Source: Tetmemena sp. SeJ-2015 (lineage: Eukaryota; Ciliophora; Spirotrichea; Sporadotrichida; Oxytrichidae). From it: 64,000 nucleotides of DNA. The notes beneath the pieces were generated by a model. The model was not told where the DNA came from. It worked only from the letters and a program-made list of their open reading frames with translations, and did not search any database. This document shows positions 1 through 11,142 of the stretch, in pieces. The DNA is taken from contig JAJKFJ010021174.1 of the NCBI GenBank assembly GCA_027382625.1, positions 1-64,000 on the forward strand. Direction: 5' to 3'. How positions within the stretch are numbered: position 1 is the first letter of the stretch; each line of letters starts with the position of its first letter. The position numbers were made by a program, and so were the translations under genes.

Positions 1-297
1 AGTTTTAGCTACATATGTTTTAGCTACCCTATAAGTTTTAGCTACATATCTAAGTTTTAGCTACCTTCTAAGTTTTAGCTACCCATCTAATTTTTAGCTA
101 CCTATCTAAGTTTTAGCTACCCTACTAAGTTTTAGCTACCTATGTTTTAGCTACCTAACTAAGTTTTAGCTACCCTACTAAGTTTTAGCTACCTTCTAAG
201 TTTTAGCTACCCATTTAATTTTTAGCTACCTATCTAATTTTTAGCTACCTTTTTAAGTTTTAGCTACCTTTAATTTAGCTACCATATAATATTAGCT
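1..297. repeat. Tandem array with TTTTAGCTAC core
   Basis: About 16 head-to-tail degenerate units of roughly 18-19 bp, each built as TTTTAGCTAC plus a short variable spacer (for example CTATCTAAG). The array starts at the window edge, so its true length is unknown. Units decay toward 270-297. A second array with the same 10-bp core but a different spacer lies at 4186-4690. No coding potential is seen. Confidence 0.93.
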
Positions 298-314
298 ACA
301 ATAATTTATAATTA

Positions 315-3027
315 ATGTCTGAAAAATCTCCACTTCAGAAACAGAGCATGTATAACAAGAATAGACAGGAAAAGGAATAGTGTTTATTTAATGGATGCTC
401 AAAATAGATCTGTCATCAGAGGCTAATGATCCATGTGAGGAAAATCCATTAGATTACTATTCAAGAATACTATTATCTCACTAGAGATTTTAAATGTGAT
501 AAATGTCGAAGTGGCTATAGCTCCAAGAATTCTCTTAACTCACATAAATGTGGTTAAAGAAAGAGACTTTCATCAACAAAATTCATCGATTAAATGGATG
601 ATATATTTGAAAATCAGTGTGCAGATGAAGAAGTTGAAATGTAAAATGATGAATCAGAAGTCACAACAAAGAGTATTCAAGAGGCACAAGGTAAATTTAT
701 TTTTGTAACTTTTATAAGTTCTATCTACTAATGATAATATTTTTTCAACTCCAGCTATTTAAGAGAATAAACTGGTAAGCAAGAGTTAATCAGACATATT
801 TGAGAAAGGTTAAATGAATCAATCTGTTACTAATTCATTTCTAAGCTCTACAAAGAAGAGAATGATCAAAAGTTTCAATAAGATAAATGTAAAAGAGAAG
901 AAGCTGTAAAATGAAGAAGCCCCAACAAATGATATCGAATTGATTCTTTAGTAAAATGAAGAAGTTAAGGATAACAATTTTAAGGAAAGCGAAGAGTCTC
1001 TAAGAATTTCTAATAGGGAAGCTTAAAGTGCGTTTATATATGAAGGGAATATTAATGATGATATTGGCAGCTTAAATAATGATGAACAGAAAAAGTCTTT
1101 GCCTAAAGAATCTCGCTTAATAAATTAGCTGGAAGGAAAAGAGAGAGACCACAGAGTTTAAGAAATTTATGAAAACTTTAACTACTAACAATTACTACTT
1201 GCATAACTATCTTAGGTTACAGAGATCTCTATCTTGAAATAAGAGATGAAAGAGGATAGCCCCAATTATGCTGAAGAGATGAATGAAATCAATGGAACAG
1301 ATACAAACATAATAAACTAATTGGCAAGTAATAGTATAATTGATGATAAGAGAGATGTATGCTTTGCTGAAGCTCATAAAGCTCGAGCAAATAATCATGT
1401 TGGAACTGAAATTTTAAATAGAGATTACTATAACTTCATTTGTGCTCTTTATGAGACTTTAAGGGCGTATTTCTAAGATCCAAGTACAAGGGACTAAGAA
1501 ACAGATATCAAGATATTAGAGGAAGTCTTTAGGCAAAAAAGTTAAACTCTGGAAGCTATTCGATATATGGAAATGCAAGATATAATTGTTGCTTCCTTAA
1601 AAATTATTAGTGATCATACGTCGCTAATCAACCTTGTCTGTAAATATGGAAATTATACTATTTAGTTTGGATGCGATTCCACATGCGATAAAGATAGGGA
1701 AAACTTAAAGGCTATTTCTCACAAATGCATCGGATTAATTGATGATTATTAGCTATCTTTCTCAAATATCAGTACTGATTTAGATTGCAAGTCAGCCTTT
1801 CTTGACTTTCTCTATATATTATCTTGTCTTCCAGGAAACTAATTGAAAATTAATTTGATAGAGCATAGTATTCTAACTTATAAAAGTTCCTCGCATATTT
1901 TCATTCAATTAAACGAAGAGGAGATACATTTCATCTCGAAGGAAATGAGTAAATTTGAATTCCAACAAACTTCAAGAGAAGTACAAGATCTCTGTTACAA
2001 ATATTTCGCCTACCTCAAATTAGCTCAAAAGAATGGTGAAAAGTTAAGATTAGCAAGAATGGAGAACTTTGTTTTAAAGAAAGAAATGGAAGGAATAAAA
2101 GCAGGGATAAATTAAGAAATATAGAATTATCTAAAGGATGAGTTCTAAGCTGTGAAGCTCCGTGTCTTTCATGAAGACCAGCAAAGTTCTCTATGGTGAA
2201 TTCAATCTCGATTATTCGCAAGCACATACAATCAATCGAAGAACAGTGGCTACGCTTCTTAATTTTTTTCACTCCAGATATATCATCTTATATATCCTTT
2301 TCTCAAGTTCAATAAGGGTGATCCCCTTTCATACATTATCCAAAAGAAGTTTTAGAATATTTGCTACGCTCCAGAGGTCTTCTAAATACTTTCATTAGGA
2401 GGCAAGAAAGCTCTCTTACAGGAAAATATTGAATACTCCTTAGATGATTTGATAGTTCTAGGAGTTTTTGAAGATGAGAAGATCATTTATCACTACATGA
2501 AATTTTTACTTTTATCGTTTCAAGATGCTCACTCGAAAAACATTCTTCACTATTCAGTAAACTTAGAATCTCTTTATTTTACTGGAAATTTTAAAGCTAA
2601 GATTGCAAAATGGGGAGAATTTAAAGATCCAAAATAGTTTGGAATACTATTGCATCATTCACCATAAGTTATTGGATTATAATTCAACTTTCGCTCTCAA
2701 AAACATGCATTACATGATCTTTGGGGACTAGGAACAATATTTTACTATTTAATATATAAGAGCATGCCATTTACAGCAAATAAATTAGAATAGATTGCTC
2801 GAGATCCCTCCACAAAGTCAAAGGTTTACCCAAGCAAAGATGGTTACAATGATCTCTTTAATAGAATAGAAAAGTTATTTAGTTTAGAATGTGAAAAACC
2901 GCTTCCATATTAAGAAATCTTGAAGGCTAAACGCTTTAAAGATATCAAGTACGAATCTATAGAATAGATTTAGTTAGCACTGGCAAATTTGATTGAAAAA
3001 GCCATTAAATGCAATGTTAATAAATGA
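315..3027 (+). CDS. Zinc-finger protein with a degenerate kinase-like C-terminus
   Basis: The ATG at 315 opens a frame with UAR read as Gln, running to TGA at 3025. The N-terminus carries two finger-like motifs: C-x4-C...H-x4-H (CLFNGC...IHVRKIH) and CDKCRSGYSSKNSLNSHKC. Intron 691-754 (GTAAAT...CTCCAG) is phase-consistent. The C-terminal third resembles a protein kinase C-lobe, with DLWGLGTIFYYLIYKSMPF matching the DxWxxG region. The HRD position reads HYS and the DFG position reads KWG, so it should be catalytically dead. An in-frame TGA at 2197 may lie in a second intron (about 2152-2277), whose acceptor resembles that of intron 1. Alternatively it marks decay: a kinase-N-lobe-like stretch (around 2185-2255, HTINRRTVA) sits in another frame. 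No pointer-bounded IES was found. Confidence 0.6.
691..754 (+). other. Spliceosomal intron in zinc-finger gene
   Basis: A 64-bp GTAAAT...TTCAACTCCAG interval. Removal joins GAG GCA CAA G to CT ATT TAA, continuing one frame through both sides. It has no flanking pointer repeat, so it is an intron rather than an IES. Confidence 0.75.
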
Positions 3028-3648
3028 TATCTTATTAATCGAAGCTACCTTATAATTGTTAATAGTTGAGTTATAAGTTAGTTTAAGTTTCAATTAGTTT
3101 AGACTATTCAAGATTCTTCTCTTTCACTTCATTACTTTCTTGACATTAACCAATTGCTTCCTTCTTCTTATTTACTAATATAAGCTTCATTTCTAATCTT
3201 TCAGTTTTATAAATTTATTGTCAAGTTTGATTGGTCTGAGATATTGATAAAACGAATAGAATGTCAAGTATGATAAGTTTCTAAATAATAAGCTCTGAAA
3301 TTATAGTAAAGTATTAAACAAAACTAAGTTTCTTCCATTACCAAACTAAGTTTCTTCCAAAAGTTACTGCTTCCACTATTTAAACTATATCACATCATTC
3401 ATATTTAAATACTCAATTAAGTTCATAAATGCTCTTATATTTGTTCCTGTATTACCACTAAGTAGTTTTTAAGTACGTAGAGAAGCATAAAGATTATATA
3501 TGAACTGCATTCTTCTTTCTCTTCATTAATATCTATCTACTTCTTATCTGTCTCTTTCTTATTTATAGTATGCATTCAATTACTCTCTTAATAATCATCT
3601 GCGGCGAACAATGTTCATATGTATCTTCAACTCAATCTTCAAATAGTA
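3028..3648. other. Gene-free AT-rich spacer
   Basis: No supported coding region. Diverged fragments related to the 43-bp unit that follows (TGTCAAGTTTGAT-like) occur around 3216-3270, so the array may once have been longer. Confidence 0.6.
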
Positions 3649-3887
3649 TGGATTGATTGTCAAGTTTGATGAGATAGAGTTATCTCTATTATGGATTGAA
3701 TGTCAAGTTTGATGAGATAGAGTTATCTCTATTATGGATTGAATGTCAAGTTTGATGAGATAGAGTTATCTCTATTATGGATTGAATGTCAAGTTTGATG
3801 AGATAGAGTTATCTCTATTATGGATTGAATGTCAAGTTTGATGAGATAAAGTTATCTCTATTATGGATTGAATGTCAAGTATGATTA
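3649..3887. repeat. 43-bp tandem repeat, about 5.5 copies
   Basis: Near-identical 43-bp units beginning TGGATTGAATGTCAAG. Each contains a short imperfect palindrome GAGATA-GAGT-TATCTC. The first and last copies are the most diverged. The high identity implies recent amplification. Confidence 0.95.
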
Positions 3888-4185
3888 GTTTTGAAATGTT
3901 TATTCTCACGCAGAAACTATAGTATTGATAAGAAGGAGGGAACTATATCAATGCCAAGTTGTGGCAGAGCGACTCATAAGCGTTGTGAATAATAGAGAAT
4001 TTGTACATGTATACTGAATGAGGAAGTAAAGGTAGAGTGCTATAATAAAGAATTATAAGTGAATGTAAAATTGGTTAATATCTTTTCATCATTGTATCTG
4101 TATCTACTATAATTTAATTATAAACTGTAAGTGATCATTGATTTAATGTGTGAGTAGGTTTTATAGATACGAAAGAAACTTAAGC

Positions 4186-4690
4186 TACGGAATTTTAGCT
4201 ACGGAGAATTTTAGCTACGGAATTTTAGCTACATGGAATTTTAGCTACGAAATTTCATCTACCTGGAATTTTAGCTACGGAATTTTAGCTACTGGAATTT
4301 TAGCTACGGAATTTTAGCTACGGAATTTTAGCTACGGAATGCTTTCGGGAATTTTAGCTACGCCGAATTTTAGCTACGGAATTTTAGCTAGGGAATTTTA
4401 GCTACGGAATTTTAGCTACCTGGAATTTTAGCTAGGATTTGATAACCGGAAGTTGTTAGCTACGGAATTTCTAGCTACGTTGGAATTTTGCTCGGGAATT
4501 TTAGCTACGGAATTTTAGCTACCTGGAATTTTAGCTACGGAATTTTTAGTACGGGAATTTTAGCTAGGAACTTTTAGCTACGGGAATTTTGCTACGGGAA
4601 TTTTAGGCTACGGGAATTTTAGGCATACCTGAATTAGCTACGGAATTTTAGCTACATAGAATTTTAGCTACGGAATTTTAGCTACGAAGA
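4186..4690. repeat. Second tandem array, GGAATTTTAGCTAC unit
   Basis: About 30 units of 14-16 bp (GGAATTTTAGCTAC plus one or two bases) with frequent small indels. It shares the TTTTAGCTAC core with the array at 1-297. Together the two arrays bracket the zinc-finger/kinase-like gene. Confidence 0.93.
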
Positions 4691-5117
4691 AATTTAAGTT
4701 GCAAAACCATATGACCAAAGTAGATAAATTTCTATAACATTTCTTATGAGTTAATAGCAATGCTTCTCCCTATAAGAGATTAGTACTCTGTACTTCATTA
4801 GTGCATTTTCATTCATAAATAGTGCATTGAAATACTTAAATGCTTTAGTGAGAAGAAAGAGATAGAGTTATACATTTTCATTCTTTTAAGTCGTGATTTG
4901 TACAAAGTATGAGATGTGAAAGTATTTGAAACTCATTCAGCGAATGGCTTTCTTAATGTAATGACTATTCATTGTCTTATAAGTTGTCAGAATAGTGAAT
5001 GGAGCAATAAGTAAGGAATCTATAATTATGACTCGTATAAAGAATGGAGTTTTGAAATAAGTTGTTAATATGAAATAAGTTAATGATTAGTAATTAATGA
5101 ATTGATTAGTCATTATA
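4691..5117. other. Gene-free AT-rich spacer
   Basis: I see no open frame of coding character, RNA gene or repeat between the tandem array and the palindrome. Confidence 0.6.
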
Positions 5118-6627
5118 GAACTAATTAATATTTTAAAAATTTGCGAGGAAAAATATAACTATAAGAGTAGCATATAACTATAGTCATCTAAGGTTCAGTA
5201 GCATGGATACGATGAAGGAAACTTAATGGTTCAATGCATCATTATCACTATAGAAGCAATAAGCAAGTGCGCTCTCACATCTCACGCTGAGTAATGTTGA
5301 ATTGCATCGAGAGCGCGCATCGAAACTTCAACTGCGATAGAGAGTGAAGTGCTAGCAGGCATATACTCTTTATATACTGTGTATTTACTCTATGTCACTC
5401 ACTTATCTCTTTACGCTCTAAGTAGAAATGATGATTATATACTTGAAATGATAAGTGATGAAGAGTGCAAATGCATTTTCCACTTGATAGCGTAACTTAC
5501 TTGAGTGCGCTCAATGTGCGATATGTGCGCCGTGAAACGCTCTCTCGAATGATGCTACTTGCGCACTTGTTGCATATCGGAAAAGTAGAGAGGAGAGGCT
5601 TGCACTGAAAAGTGCGATAGTGATTTTCACTCCACCATACTTAAGTTTGCACTTGTTTGCACTTGTATCTCTATGTAAACACATGCAATGAGTGCGCATA
5701 CTAGTGATTCATGTTTGCACATGATGTATGAATGATGTTAGCATGCATGAGCAGTGATACATTTCGCACACGCAGAGTTTGCAGTGAAAGAGTGCGCTCT
5801 CAATCAAAGTGCGATAGAGTACTTCACTCCATTAATAATGATCGATTAAAGTTATGATCAATTATAAGTATATGATTATTAAGTTATAGCGATTATTGGT
5901 TATATCATTATTAATGGTGTGATGAACTCTATCGCACTTTTATCTAGAGCGCACTCTTTCACTGCAAACTCTGTATATGCGAACTGCATCACTGCTCCTG
6001 CATGCTAACATCATTCATACATCATGTGCAAACATGAATCACTAGTATGCGCACTCATTGCATGTGTGTACATTACGATACAAGTGCAAACAAGTGCAAA
6101 CTTAAGTATGGTGGAGTGAAAATCACTATCGCACTTTTTAGTGCAAGCCTCTCCTCTCTACTTTCCGATATGCAACAAGTGCGCAAGTAACATCATTCGA
6201 GAGAGCGTTTCACGGCGCACATATCGCACATTGAGCGCACTCAAGTAAGTTACGCTATCAAGTGGAAAATGCATTTGCACTCTTCATCACTTATCATTTC
6301 AAGTATATAATCATCATTTCTACTTAGAGTGTATAGAGATAAGTGAGTGACATAGAGTAAATACACAGTATATAAAGAGTATATGCTTGCTAGCACTTCA
6401 CTCTCTATCGCAGTTGAAGTTTCGATGCGCGCTCTCGATGCAATTCAACATTACTCAGCGTGAGATGTGAGAGCGCACTTGCTTATTGCTTCTATAGTGA
6501 TAATGATGCATTGAACCATTAAGTTTCCTTCATCGTATCCATGCTACTGAACCTTAGATGACTATAGTTATATGCTACTCTTATAGTTATATTTTTCCTC
6601 GCAAATTTTTAAAATATTAATTAGTTC
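5118..6627. repeat. 1.5-kb near-perfect palindrome
   Basis: Two arms of about 730 bp are reverse complements, beginning GAACTAATTAATATTTT at 5118 and ending in its complement at 6627. A short unpaired centre lies near 5850-5895. The arms are dense in GTGCGC/GAGCGC motifs and carry no convincing gene; open frames within them occur as mirror pairs. Only a handful of mismatches are visible, for example around 5500-5700 versus 6045-6245. It could be a foldback transposon or a recent inverted duplication. I did not find a clear target-site duplication. Confidence 0.95.
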
Positions 6628-6746
6628 AATCAATATAAATTAAGGCGTCGCAATTAAATATTTATTAGGGCGCGCCCAGACTTTATCTTTGCTTCAATTA
6701 AAACTATAATTATAATAATAATATTTAATAAAATAATTTTTAAGTG

Positions 6747-8568
6747 ATGCTCCCTCATTAGCAAAGATACCTCTTCCAATAGAGCAACTAATAATAATCC
6801 ACACAGTAATGGAATTATGTAAACAACAATCAGATTCATAGCAATTAATAACAACAGTACTGGGCACCACAAGTCTATCCTCCCCAGCAGATGAATCCAT
6901 GGAGCGGCCCCTACTAAAATAATGGCTCATACCCAACTCAGATATAGACTCTTAATCAACCCAACTTGTAAGTAAACTACAACTTTAATTTCAATGGTGG
7001 ATCCTATGTAGCTCATCCTCACTGCCCTTACTTTGCATCTGCGCCTGCTTATCAGTAGCAATAAATCCACCATTAAATAATTCAGCAATAGTAAATCACT
7101 CAGGCTCCTCAAAATCATCAGCCAGCAGATTAAGCAGAGAGGATGAAACTCAAGAGACCATTTTGCCCAAGCAAGCATCTCAACTTGCAAAAATACAGAA
7201 AGAGAATAGTCAATGACTTCGGATACTCTCTCCAAGAGTATCAACAACTTCAAAGTGCATTCGGATCATACTCAGAATTTAAGGACTGGCTCAATCAGTA
7301 ATACAAAGACAAGACTCGTCCTCCAGTCCCTGCTTCTCACTAAACACAATAAACTCAATAACCAATAGATCTATCTCCAGCAACAACAGAAAATCAAGAA
7401 TAAATATTAGTAATAAATTCGATTGAGAAATGTGAAACCAGTGAGGAAAAGATAGATCAAATAAGCAAAAATCAAGATCATTAAGAACTACTCCAAGAGA
7501 TTGAGCATTTCAAGCAAAGATTAGAAGAGAGTGAGAGATTAAGAGAGAAGGAGAAACAAGAAATGGCTTAAAAATTATAAGATGCAGAATAATTAGCTGA
7601 TTGCGTCATTTCCTACTTACAGAATGTAATTGATACTCTATTTGCTGCTAATTTCAATGCTAAGAAATTAAAATAATAAGCAATGAGTTAAATAAAAGAG
7701 CTGAATGATTATACTGGACTTTAAATAATAACTGCAAATGATAATTCAGAGGAAAATGAAAACTAAGAGGAAAACTTATCAAGGAAAAAATAAAAATCTA
7801 AATAAGTAGCAATCCACAGCAAAAGATCTTATACACTCAAATTCTATCAGTGGGGCATGAGATAAAGAAAAGGTAAATCTATCCAGTACCAAGGAAATGT
7901 CCTCAACAAGCAGATGTGGAAAGACATCATCAGCGAGATCAAGACTGGCCAAATTGGAAATAAATTTGACGTTATCATGTCCGATGCTCCAATGGTCAGA
8001 CACAGCTCTAAAATTAAACTACAATACGATGAATGATTAATAATGCATGGATGAGATCCCCGTGCAAGAGCTGCAGAAAGATGGCTACCTCCTCCTCTGG
8101 GTCACCAACAAGAAAATTGAGCCCGCCCTCAAGTATCTCGAGCGAATAGATTATGAAAAGATTGAGATGATAACATGGGTCAAAATCAACAAGGACGGCA
8201 GCCTACGCGACAACATTGGCTACTACCTAAGGCACAACTCCGAGCACTGCATCCTTGCCAGGAAGAAGGGCAGCTTCGCCAACCTCAGGCAGATCTCCAA
8301 GACTCACAAAGCCAGAAATGTGATCCTGGCTCCCATGGGGGAAGCCTCCAAGAAGCCTGATGAGATCTACGAGATCATCGAGACCCTCTGCCCCAAGGGC
8401 ACCTACTTGGAGGTGTTCGGCAGGCAACACAATCAGAGAGAGAAGTGGGTGACGGTGGGCAACGAGTCCATTCTCCGCAAGAAGATCAGGATGCCCACTC
8501 ATAAGGCAAAGCAGTAAAAGAAAGTGCTTGATCAGCTCAAGAAGAACAAAGCCATCCTCATTGAGTGA
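6747..8568 (+). CDS. MT-A70 family adenine methyltransferase (MTA1-like), +1 frameshifted
   Basis: The ATG at 6747 opens a Gln-rich N-terminus, a central coiled coil (about 7430-7700), then an MT-A70 domain. Motifs seen include KFDVIMSDAP, NYNTMND, GYLLLWVTNKKIE, the SEHCILARKKG stretch and GTYLEVFGR. The stop is TGA at 8566. The frame shifts by one base at 7991-7992 (CCAATGG). Dropping one A would read D-A-P-W where the family has the catalytic DPPW. MT-A70 enzymes methylate N6 of adenine in RNA or DNA, and ciliate MTA1 makes 6mA in DNA. The second half (8047-8568) is clearly richer in GC than the first. No IES is seen. It lies between the palindrome and a TIR element, so it could be a decaying or germline-restricted paralog, or the shift could be an assembly error. 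Confidence 0.8.
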
Positions 8569-8828
8569 TAATCACTCTTAATTCTTAAATAATTTCATTA
8601 ATTGTTCAATCGACTTATTTCAGCTTAATTCATCTAAGGGGTTTTATCATAATGAGTTTAATTAACTTTGCGCCTCTTAATTATTGAGCGAGGATGCTTA
8701 CACATGCTCATGAAAATCTTCAGAGTGAGCATCTCCTTATTTAGTCACCTACTCTTCGAAATTGCTTTATTCTAACTCTTTTTAGTCTCAAATTATAATC
8801 TCAAAATTCTATTAAAAATAAAAAGTCT

Positions 8829-9712
8829 GGGGGGGGGACGGAAGTGCACCTCCTCCCCTTTTTATGGTCAAAATAGCCAAAAAGTCGTCCATATAGGCCG
8901 AAATGGGCCAAAAATGCCAAAAAATTAAGAGGTTTTGACCTTCGAAATTTCCTTGAGTGTCAAATTTCATTATTTAAATTTTTTCCAAAATTTTTTTATT
9001 TTTTTGTTATTAATTTTTTTTTTAATGAATACTTTAATGTTTTTTGGGACCCCATCTCCTTTTAATGACTGAATCACATTTGAACTCCTTTATATTCTTC
9101 TTCAAAATAGTGAGCCTAAGAAATGATTATCAAAAATAGGTGGAACTAGTTCTGCAATTGATTTCCAAGAAGTTTAAATGCAATTATTAAAATCGTAAAA
9201 AAAAGCTTGCTATCTTTTATAAAATAGAATTAGCCAGACCTTCTCTTTTTTAAAGTCAGAGTAAGAAACCAAATACTGCAATAGATGAATTTATCTTGCC
9301 TTTGAACTTAACTTGCCATATTCTTCTTAAGTAAATAAATTCGAGAAAAGATTTCTTTATGTTGGAAGGACTTCAAAAAACTGCAATATTTATAAATACT
9401 GATGGCTAATTTAACTTATATAGAGCCTCTATTTGTGGCTAATATTGTAGATTTTGCTGGTACTGATCAAGTATCTGCCTAAATTTCCTATATTATTTTA
9501 AAACTATTATTTTAATGGTAAATTTGACTGAAACATATTTTGCGAGAATTTTTGGAAAAAATTTAAATCATGAAATTGCCCCTCAAGAAAATTTCAGAAG
9601 GTCAAAATTTCTTAATTTTTGGCATTTTTGGCCCATTTCGGCCTATATGGACGATTTTTGAGATATTTTGACCATAAAAAGGGGAGGAGGTGCACTTCCG
9701 TCACCCCCCCCC
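8829..9712. mobile_element. Non-autonomous TIR element with 8-bp target duplication
   Basis: 884 bp bounded by inverted repeats of about 180 bp. The ends are nine Gs followed by ACGGAAGTGCACC on the left, and the complement GGTGCACTTCCGTCA plus nine Cs on the right. It is flanked by exact direct repeats AAAAGTCT at 8821-8828 and 9713-9720. The inner 500 bp has no convincing frame, so no transposase is encoded. An 8-bp duplication is shared by hAT and P-type superfamilies, but the G-run terminus matches none I can name. Confidence 0.9.
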
Positions 9713-9837
9713 AAAAGTCTTAATAGCTATCTATGATAACTGCTTCCTGAGTTGTTTAATCTACTTGAATAGACGATTAGTCCATGTTTTAATAGGAGCA
9801 GTAATGAAATTAAAATTTTATGATTTAAGTTAACTCA

Positions 9838-10467
9838 TCATATTATATTGATCATAAGAAGCATTTAATTTACAATCTGTAATAATTTAGCAACCCTAAA
9901 TTTATAGTTCACAAAATTTTTCACAATATTTCTTTTCTACTACATGGATTCAAAGAGTTTTGGTATCCTCGTGTGTTTCTGGATACGACTTTTGATTGAT
10001 AAGCTCTTGGAGTGATTAACTTTCTATCTTTGTCTATGCTTGATTGATTTGGATTAGCTGCAAAGCAGTGTAACACTCGAAATATAAGAAAATGGACAAT
10101 AAAGTAAAATTTATTACTCATCTAATTGTTCTCTCAATCTCTAGAAAATTAAAGTTAAACTTTGGGAAGGCAGTTTTGTAAAATTATTCTTACCTTGCAC
10201 TGACCATATGTCTCAAAATCCATTTCTACGCTTTTAGTGCACGCAAGATACTTCCTCTTAAGTATATTTACAACAATTAAAACTGATTATTTATTTTTTG
10301 GAATTAAGCGGCCTGCAACCCACCCTCAAAAGCTTGTTCTTAACATTAAAGTCATCAACTACACCTGCCTTCCACCAGTCATTCTCATAGTCTTCTTTGA
10401 GCTGTTCTATTTTTTCCTCCCTTAGCTTTTGCAGAGCAGACTATGTCTATTCAATTTTCTACTCCAT
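9838..10467 (-). CDS. Small gene of unknown function, IES-split
   Basis: The start ATG is at 10465-10467. The first segment is strongly coding (reads MEQKIEQTQSALQKLREEKI, then an ENDWWKAGVVDDF stretch). A second segment near 10185-10220 reads VEMDFETYGQC. A third lies at about 9838-10100. TGCA pointers would join segment 1 to 2 in frame, and probably 2 to 3. The third segment is open in two frames, ending at 9921 or at 9838, so the C-terminus is uncertain. The N-terminus looks like a short coiled coil. I do not recognise the family. Confidence 0.5.
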
Positions 10468-10552
10468 TGATTATTTATAATTTAAAACAATTGCATCTAT
10501 AACTATTAAATATAAGCATTACGCATTTATAATTCATGACTTTATTTTTATA

Positions 10553-10660
10553 GGAATATGTTTCCTTATTGAAATATGAAAACTTCCCTCTAGCTGAGGA
10601 AATTAAAAAACTTTCGAATTAAAAATAAAATCTGATACTCATTTCGGTGTTAAGCGGTAA
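10553..10660 (+). other. Orphan exon-like segment
   Basis: A 108-bp open segment reading EYVSLLKYENFPLAEEIKKL and a further 15 residues. It is bounded by a good acceptor (TTTTTATAG) upstream and donor (GTAAGTAAT) downstream. No neighbouring exon or MDS could be identified on the plus strand, so it may be a displaced gene fragment or chance. Confidence 0.35.
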
Positions 10661-11136
10661 GTAATATTTAAGATTTATAATATAGAAGAAGGGAATAAAT
10701 GAAAATATTTGTAATAAAAGTATCTACAAATAATGGGCTCACGATTCAACCCATCATGTGATATAATCAGGAATGACTAATTATCAAATTTAAATCGATT
10801 TTAGACAGAATAGAATATAATACTAGGGAATCCAACAATTGGGGCTCACAATAAATTAGGGGCCCCTAATTTTAAAATCTATTGCTTTTAATAGATAGAT
10901 TTCGATTTCTATACTAGAAAGTCTTGGACTTAGGTTCAAATGTCTTACACTAATTAAATACTCTGGCCTTAAATTAGGGATGGTCTTATTTAAAAACTCC
11001 TAATAATGAATGGTGTGAATGGTAAGTAAGTAAATACGTAAGAATTAGCGGTTATAGAGAGTGAGAGAGTGGCTAATTTTAATCAGTTGGTTAAGTTAGT
11101 GAGTAAGTAATATTAAATTAGAGAGAACCACACAAC
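10661..11136. other. Gene-free spacer
   Basis: AT-rich and without a supported gene. A stretch around 10810-11000 lacks TGA in one frame but has no coding-like composition. Confidence 0.5.
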
Positions 11137-11142
11137 ATGTAG

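Noticed and set aside
1..297. CRISPR-like array
   Set aside because: Units of 14-19 bp with degenerate, non-unique spacers in a eukaryotic genome; it is a simple satellite.
5511..5699. Open frames within the palindrome
   Set aside because: Mirror copies occur in both arms with no coding character; they follow from the GTGCGC-rich sequence.
8227..8502. Minus-strand frame opposite the methyltransferase domain
   Set aside because: The plus frame carries recognisable MT-A70 motifs; the minus frame is a GC-rich shadow.
8637..8646. GGGGTTTT as an internal telomere seed
   Set aside because: One isolated copy, expected by chance.
9700..9720. CCCCAAAA as a spirotrich telomere repeat at the element end
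   Set aside because: A single unit formed by the C-run meeting the AAAAGTCT target duplication; no tandem C4A4 is present, and the left end lacks it.
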